From: Rickettsia typhi
GTDB lineage: Bacteria > Pseudomonadota > Alphaproteobacteria > Rickettsiales > Rickettsiaceae
Assembly (NCBI GenBank): GCA_945883665.1
Contig: CAMCXV010000018.1
Coordinates: 1-19,704 of the forward strand
Direction: 5' to 3'
DNA length: 19,704 nucleotides
Shown piece by piece: positions 15,849 through 19,704 of the stretch; positions within the stretch are counted from its first letter, which is position 1; every line of letters starts with the position of its first letter. The translations under genes were made by a program, and so were the position numbers. The notes under the pieces are model-generated. The model had not been told where the DNA came from, did not search any database, and worked only from the letters and a program-made list of their open reading frames with translations.

Positions 15849-16277
15849 TTAATTATGTTTTATATCTGAAATTAAGGCAACTTTTGTAAAACCTGCATTG
15901 TGAATTTCGGCCATTATTTCAACAATTTTGCCATAAGAAAGGTTTTTATCCCCTTTAACAAAGATTCTGGTATCTTTTTTTTCTTTAGTAATATTTTCGA
16001 GTTTCGACACCAATTCTTCAGCAGGGATTTTTGTTTCTGTAATAAATATTTCCCCTTTTTTGTTTATGCTAATAACTAATGGTTTGTCTTGACCAGACAT
16101 AGGACTAGATTTTGTTTCTGGTAAATCCACTTCAATTCCAGCAACTAGCATAGGGGAGGTGATCATAAAAATAATTAAAAGAACAAGCATTACGTCAACC
16201 ATTGGGGTGACATTTATTTCACTCATTAACCTTCTGCGACCTTTAGCCTTATTGCTTATAGATATATTCATTCCCAT
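15849..16277 (-). CDS. tolR: Tol-Pal system protein TolR (ExbD family)
   Basis: 142 residues, with a single membrane helix near 27-46 (MVDVMLVLLIIFMITSPMLV) preceded by MSEINVTP. The helix carries the conserved Asp (in PMVDVML) used in proton conduction with TolQ. The periplasmic domain ends in a beta strand (FTKVALIS). The start read here is MGMNIS; an ATG two codons later is an equal choice. Five bases separate it from tolQ upstream. Confidence 0.95.
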   Translation of the reverse strand: MGMNISISNKAKGRRRLMSEINVTPMVDVMLVLLIIFMITSPMLVAGIEVDLPETKSSPMSGQDKPLVISINKKGEIFITETKIPAEELVSKLENITKEKKDTRIFVKGDKNLSYGKIVEIMAEIHNAGFTKVALISDIKHN

Positions 16278-16282
16278 ATAAT

Positions 16283-17023
16283 TTACATTTTTTCTTCATC
16301 AATTGCTCTAGTAAGCAATGCTGTGAGCTCACCTATAAAATCATCTGCTCTGTTATGAATATTATCAACTGAGGATGCCAAAAAATTATAAAATATAACG
16401 GCTGGTATTGCCGCAAATAGACCAATAGCCGTTGCCAAAAGTGCTTCCGCAATCCCAGGCGCCACCACTGCTAACGTGGTGTTTTTGGAAGCCGCAATTG
16501 ATTGAAAACTATGCATTATACCCCACACAGTACCAAATAAACCAATAAATGGAGCCGCAGAACCAACGGTTGCAAGAAAACCTAATTTATTTTCTAAACG
16601 TTCTAGTTCCCTATTTTTTGCTAAATACATTGCCTGTATAACTCTTTCTTTATAACCAATTTTTAAAGAATCAGATTTAGCTGTATTAATACTTGTTTTA
16701 TGTTTTTTACATTCATTTAATGCACTAATAAATATTGAAGATAAGGGGTTATCTATTGATTTTTGAACTTTTTCATATAAGTCATCGAGCACTTGTCCCG
16801 ACCAAAACAAATTTTCAAACCTAGACATTTTAGCTTTAATACCATTAAAGCCTATAAGTTTATTGATAATAATGCCCCAGGACCAGATTGATGCAAGAAT
16901 AAGTGTTAGTATCACCAATTTGCCAACTAAATCGGCTGACATAATCAATGTCATTATAGATAAATCCACATTGCTTGCAGTAGAAACAACTTGTTCTAGA
17001 TTAGTAGTAGTAGATGAGTTCAT
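16283..17023 (-). CDS. tolQ: Tol-Pal system protein TolQ (ExbB/MotA family)
   Basis: 246 residues, with three membrane helices: about 26-50 (LVGKLVILTLILASIWSWGI), then a pair near 148-170 (GFLATVGSAAPFIGLFGTVW) and 190-215 (EALLATAIGLFAAIPAVIFY). A cytoplasmic loop with RELERLENKLG precedes the pair. These are the family's proton-channel signatures. First gene of the tol cluster on the minus strand. The usual ybgC upstream is absent; instead the coiled-coil gene lies 107 bp upstream. AAAGG lies somewhat far (about 11 nt) from the ATG. Confidence 0.95.
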   Translation of the reverse strand: MNSSTTTNLEQVVSTASNVDLSIMTLIMSADLVGKLVILTLILASIWSWGIIINKLIGFNGIKAKMSRFENLFWSGQVLDDLYEKVQKSIDNPLSSIFISALNECKKHKTSINTAKSDSLKIGYKERVIQAMYLAKNRELERLENKLGFLATVGSAAPFIGLFGTVWGIMHSFQSIAASKNTTLAVVAPGIAEALLATAIGLFAAIPAVIFYNFLASSVDNIHNRADDFIGELTALLTRAIDEEKM

Positions 17024-17130
17024 TTTTGATAATACCTTTGTTTCCGATTTTATTTAGTCAATATTTTTTTAGTCTTTATAACAACATAATAGTTTTAGCA
17101 ATTTTTACTAATTTATGAAAATATGTGATT

Positions 17131-17466
17131 TTAAGCTAATGTATTTTTTAGTAAAATTCCTATGATAATTACACCAATTGCCATTATCCACTTCATGTTA
17201 ATATCCATTTTATTTTCCAACTTAGATATATCTGATTTAAGCTCAGATTCTAACTTAGATATATCTGATTTAAGCTCCGATTTAAGTTCATATATATCAG
17301 ATTTAAGTTCCGATTTAAGTTCCGACATAGATAATTTCAAATCATTTTTAGTAACTAATTCAGTATTCTGATCATTAATTGCATTTACTATAACCTCTGC
17401 TTGACCTTCAGAAAAACCGTATTTTATGAATTCTTTAATTGTAGTGTGAGTATTTAAAAGAGCCAT
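17131..17466 (-). CDS. coiled-coil membrane protein, DUF1640/CCDC90-like
   Basis: 111 residues. The N-terminus TTIKEFIKYGFSEGQAEVIV, followed by VTKNDLK, resembles the bacterial DUF1640 (CCDC90) family, whose eukaryotic relatives include the mitochondrial MCUR1. A coiled coil of 11-residue repeats follows (LKSELKSDIYE, LKSELKSDISK, LESELKSDISK). One C-terminal membrane helix ends it (MKWIMAIGVIIIGILLKN). It should be a tail-anchored inner-membrane protein with a cytoplasmic coil that oligomerises. Its function is unknown. A decayed relative lies at 13445-13530, so the family has moved or duplicated in this genome. The MCUR1 relation is a family resemblance from memory. Confidence 0.75.
   Translation of the reverse strand: MALLNTHTTIKEFIKYGFSEGQAEVIVNAINDQNTELVTKNDLKLSMSELKSELKSDIYELKSELKSDISKLESELKSDISKLENKMDINMKWIMAIGVIIIGILLKNTLA
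17221..17352. repeat. 33-bp tandem repeat inside the coiled-coil gene
   Basis: Units at 17221, 17254, 17287 and a decayed fourth at 17320, each 33 bp. Each begins CTTAGATATATCTGATTTAA or a close variant, and each encodes 11 residues (three heptad-like turns). The first two units are identical over their first 23-24 bases. The period keeps frame, so copy number can change the coil length without breaking the protein. Confidence 0.85.
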
Positions 17467-17507
17467 AAGTATTTTTTGTTTTATAATGAACTAATTATAG
17501 GAGTTTT

Positions 17508-17560
17508 ATAAAAATTTATCTAGATAAATTTTCTCTATATTTATCCAAACATAGAGAAAA
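17508..17560. terminator. two hairpins downstream of phaZ
   Basis: AAATTTATCTAGATAAATTT (about 17509-17528) is a perfect 20-bp palindrome. Just beyond it, TTTCTCTAT and ATAGAGAAA form a 9-bp stem (about 17528-17558). Reading the minus strand from phaZ, the palindrome is followed by TTTTATAAAA, a plausible weak intrinsic terminator for phaZ and possibly for plus-strand transcripts too. Confidence 0.4.
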
Positions 17561-17604
17561 AATGCTAAAACAAGCTCTATTAGAACAATAAAAAAGATAT
17601 AGCT

Positions 17605-18852
17605 TTAGTTATTTGCATAAACAAATTCTTTTATTTTTGGAAGGATGATACTCTTAAACTTGCTTCCAGTAAATGATCCATAATGCCCAACATTTTTTTG
17701 TAAATGATAACATTTTTTACTATCAGAGATATTTTTGCATAATTTAAGGGCTGCTTTTGTTTGACCAACAGCAGCAATGTCATCATTTTCTCCTTCTATC
17801 CCCATAAGAGCAGTATTGTTTATAAAATCTAAATTTACTTTTCTTCCTCGCGAAACAAAAGTACCTTTAGCAAGAGAGAAATCGTGAAATACTTCTTTTA
17901 TCGTCTGTAGATAAAATTCTGCTGTTAGATCCATAACTGAAAAATATTCATTATAGAATTTTTTTTGTTTTTGTGCTTTTTCAGTATTGTTATTTAATAA
18001 ATCATTAAATAATTCTATATGAGAATTAATATGTTTATCGAGATTCATATTAATAAAACCAGTAAGTTGTAAAAACCCAGGATAAACTCTTCTTCTATAA
18101 CCAGGGTAGTTTTCTGGAACATTAGTTACTAATACTTTATCGAACCAAACTAAGCTTTTATCAGTAGCAAAAGTATTCGGTCTAGTAGGATTTTTTCTTG
18201 CATCAATTGGCCCCCCAATTAAAATTACTGATTTAGGTACTCTATATGGGTTATCTTCAGCCATAAGAGCTGTTGCCGCCAATACTGGTACAGTTGGCTG
18301 GCAAACCGCTAACACATGAACTTTATCACCTAAAAATTTTATATAATTTATTACATAATCTATAAAAGAATCTAAGTCAAAACTTCCTTCTGTTATAGAA
18401 ACCTGTTTGGCATCGATCCAATCTGTTATATATACATCAAAATACGGCAATGTATCTTTAACTGTTTCGCGTAATAAAGTTGCATGATGACCAGACATCG
18501 GTGCTATAATAAGCAACTTAGGTTGTTCTTGTTTGTAATTTGGTTTAGCAAAATGTAATAAGTGACAAAAAGGTGCTTTTAGCAAAGTAGTTTTTTTTAC
18601 TAATTGCATTTTATTTTCAATTTCACATTCATTAATGCCGAATTTTTGTTTTTTGTAATCTCTAGTTAGCCTTTCCATTATTTCTAAACTTGCTCTCGTG
18701 AAATTGCCAAAATAATTATTATAAGCGGGATTAGAGGAGTCTTCTAAGAGATTTTGCGCTGATATTAATGATGAGCGAATAGGGGAGTAATTTATTTTTG
18801 CAGCTTCTACAAAAGAATAAAAATCAATTGAATCCAATGAAAAGAAATTCAT
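17605..18852 (-). CDS. phaZ: intracellular polyhydroxyalkanoate depolymerase
   Basis: 415 residues, alpha/beta-hydrolase fold of the intracellular PHB depolymerase type. Lipase-like box VCQPTVP with Cys184 as nucleophile, the Cys variant known for this subfamily. The other triad members are probably Asp357 (GENDD) and His390 (GHYGSFTGSKF). Upstream are IIAPMSGHHATLLRETVKD (oxyanion area) and VYITDWIDAKQV. It would release hydroxybutyrate from storage polymer. Rickettsiae carry such genes. I see no PHA synthase in the window, so the true substrate may be short-chain or host-derived. A strong Shine-Dalgarno AAGAGGTG (18865-18858) lies 5 nt before the ATG. Alone on its strand, 138 bp from the next gene. 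Confidence 0.88.
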   Translation of the reverse strand: MNFFSLDSIDFYSFVEAAKINYSPIRSSLISAQNLLEDSSNPAYNNYFGNFTRASLEIMERLTRDYKKQKFGINECEIENKMQLVKKTTLLKAPFCHLLHFAKPNYKQEQPKLLIIAPMSGHHATLLRETVKDTLPYFDVYITDWIDAKQVSITEGSFDLDSFIDYVINYIKFLGDKVHVLAVCQPTVPVLAATALMAEDNPYRVPKSVILIGGPIDARKNPTRPNTFATDKSLVWFDKVLVTNVPENYPGYRRRVYPGFLQLTGFINMNLDKHINSHIELFNDLLNNNTEKAQKQKKFYNEYFSVMDLTAEFYLQTIKEVFHDFSLAKGTFVSRGRKVNLDFINNTALMGIEGENDDIAAVGQTKAALKLCKNISDSKKCYHLQKNVGHYGSFTGSKFKSIILPKIKEFVYANN

Positions 18853-19282
18853 ACTAACACCTCTTGAAATTATATTTTGAATTCTAAGTCACTAATAAAG
18901 AATATCATATTAAAATTTAATATTCTTGTTTAATTTGTTTTCTGATAAAAAAAATTAATTTTATGCGATAACTTTATAAAGAAATCATTTTTTTGTAAAA
19001 TAAATATTAAAAATCTAGAATCAGTTAACAAACAAAATGATTCAACCTAAGGTTTTGTAATTTTTATCTCAAATAATTTAATATAAAAGGCGCCTAGAAC
19101 TTTTATATAAATATGTATACATTAAAAATTCCGTAGAAAAATATTTTATTTTCTAAAAAATATTTTTTTATTTTTAAACTAAAAGAAGCTTAGTTAGTAA
19201 AGAAAAAATTGTTATATTGGTTGTAAACTTATTACTACAAGTTTAATTTTGTCCAGAAACAATAAATTGAGTAAATAAAATT
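18853..19282. other. 430-bp AT-rich non-coding stretch
   Basis: No open frame of note on either strand. Contents are A/T homopolymer runs, a small AT inverted pair near 19138-19175 (AAAATATTTTATTTT and AAAATATTTTTTTATTTT) and a 6-bp hairpin AAACTT/AAGTTT near 19226-19245. It should hold the promoter of phaZ on the minus side and that of the broken gene on the plus side, but I find no convincing -35/-10 pair. Confidence 0.5.
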
Positions 19283-19609
19283 ATGTACAATATTATAAAA
19301 TTCCAAGCTCCATTCGAACGTTTAAAACAATATAATTCATCTTCGGAAATAATTTTATACAAAGCTATTATCACTCAAGCAATAATAGATGCAACTAATA
19401 TCTCTCGGGCACCTAGAGCTAGAGCCATGGAACTAGATGCAAAAGAATGAATATTTGGTAATAGTGATTATTTTCAGAAAATATGCCACATGGCTCGAAT
19501 TGAACCTGGATTTGTAATTAAAATAACAAAAGAAGCAATTAAGCTTAATTGCCAAAAAAATAAAAGCAATCCCCGCCGCAAGCAGCGGGGTATTTTAGAA
19601 GAAAGCTAA
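19283..19609 (+). pseudogene. hypothetical gene broken by in-frame TGA and by IS end
   Basis: ATG 19283 opens a 55-residue reading (MYNIIKFQAPFERLKQYN to RARAMELDAKE) that meets TGA at 19448-19450. The same frame continues with IFGNSDYFQKICHMARIEPG and FVIKITKEAIKLN to a TAA at 19607-19609. The continuation looks like the rest of the same protein: the pattern (W)-x-F-x-s-x-x-F-x-x-(V/I)-C-x-x-A-x-(L/I)-x-P recurs in small helical proteins of rickettsiae and phages, and the TGA sits where I would expect Trp. A single TGG-to-TGA change explains it. The final residues (NPRRKQRGI onward) are encoded by the end of the adjacent insertion sequence, so the true C-terminus is also lost. Function unknown. 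Confidence 0.7.
19570..19590. repeat. GC-rich terminal hairpin of an IS200-type element
   Basis: CCCCGC (about 19571-19576) and GCGGGG (about 19585-19590) form the stem of a compact hairpin with a short Gly/Ala-codon-like loop region, in otherwise AT-rich DNA. It lies 5 bp beyond the stop codon of the partial transposase. Elements of the IS200/IS605 group end in subterminal hairpins recognised by TnpA, so I infer that this is the 3' end of the element. The exact boundary is probably just left of it, near 19560-19569. Confidence 0.6.
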
Positions 19610-19704
19610 CTGGAGGTTCTCATGCAGCTTCTTATATTCCTTACCTTGATTTTTTACGTACTTTCCTATCATATTCTCATTTCCATGCTTACCTACCGTA
19701 CTCG
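19595..19704 (-). mobile_element. tnpA: IS200-family transposase TnpA, C-terminal part
   Basis: Open on the minus strand from the window edge to TAA at 19597-19595: STVGKHGNENMIGKYVKNQG, then KEYKKLHENLQLAFF. The TVG strand, the Y-(I/V)-x-x-Q helix and the QLxxF end match IS200-like Y1 HUH transposases. The Tyr in GKYVKNQ would be the catalytic nucleophile. Only about 36 codons are inside the window; the HUH motif would lie to the right. No disabling change is visible, so the element may be intact. Confidence 0.75.

Noticed and set aside
17221..17352. CRISPR-like array
   Set aside because: Units are contiguous with no spacers, and they encode a coiled coil in frame.
16863..17371. Plus-strand frames opposite tolQ and opposite the coiled-coil gene
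   Set aside because: They mirror real minus-strand genes; the second is only the reverse reading of the 33-bp repeats (SDLSSD).
18869..18874. TATAAT as -10 box of phaZ
   Set aside because: It would start the transcript inside the Shine-Dalgarno at 18865-18858, leaving no leader, and no -35 fits at 17 bp.
19448..19450. Genome-wide reassignment of UGA to Trp
   Set aside because: gdh and zapA end at TGA in sensible positions, and every clear Trp in the window's intact genes is TGG.

Overview
The window looks like chromosome from an obligate intracellular alphaproteobacterium of the order Rickettsiales, most likely family Rickettsiaceae. The DNA is very AT-rich. MnmE, NrdA, NrdB, the roughly 1600-residue NAD-glutamate dehydrogenase, the Tol proteins and an intracellular PHA depolymerase all read as Rickettsia-like. 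Small decaying gene pieces, a rickettsial-type coiled-coil family and an IS200-type element fit the same group. The sequence does not closely match my recollection of Rickettsia proper, so a sister genus is possible. UGA is a normal stop here: gdh and zapA both end in it.

Layout: 1-202 (minus) holds a decayed gene for a small exported protein. mnmE (minus) and gdh (plus) diverge from a 90-bp gap. gdh starts a tightly packed plus-strand cluster: gdh, a RodZ-like HTH membrane protein, a small coiled-coil protein, zapA, then a probable 6S RNA. A secreted protein with a degenerate intradiol-dioxygenase fold (minus) faces it. Next comes a membrane-anchored protein with two FKBP-like domains (plus). 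The ribonucleotide reductase locus follows: a consensus promoter with two candidate NrdR boxes, nrdA, a HepT/MntA-type (HEPN/nucleotidyltransferase) toxin-antitoxin pair, and nrdB. A remnant of a coiled-coil gene lies between nrdB and the tol cluster. tolQ-tolR-tolA-tolB run on the minus strand, followed upstream by an intact coiled-coil membrane protein of the same family as that remnant, then phaZ (minus). The right edge holds a gene broken by an in-frame UGA, whose tail runs into the end of an IS200-type insertion sequence.

How the parts fit: gdh to zapA joins glutamate catabolism, cell-shape and Z-ring functions and probably the 6S transcription regulator in one transcription unit. nrdAB supplies dNTPs, probably under NrdR control. 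tolQRAB builds the envelope-constriction machine. Most genes are ordinary housekeeping ones. The unusual points are the toxin-antitoxin pair between nrdA and nrdB, the coupling of NAD-GDH to Z-ring genes, the dispersed MCUR1/CCDC90-like family with 33-bp internal repeats, and the UGA-interrupted gene next to the IS.
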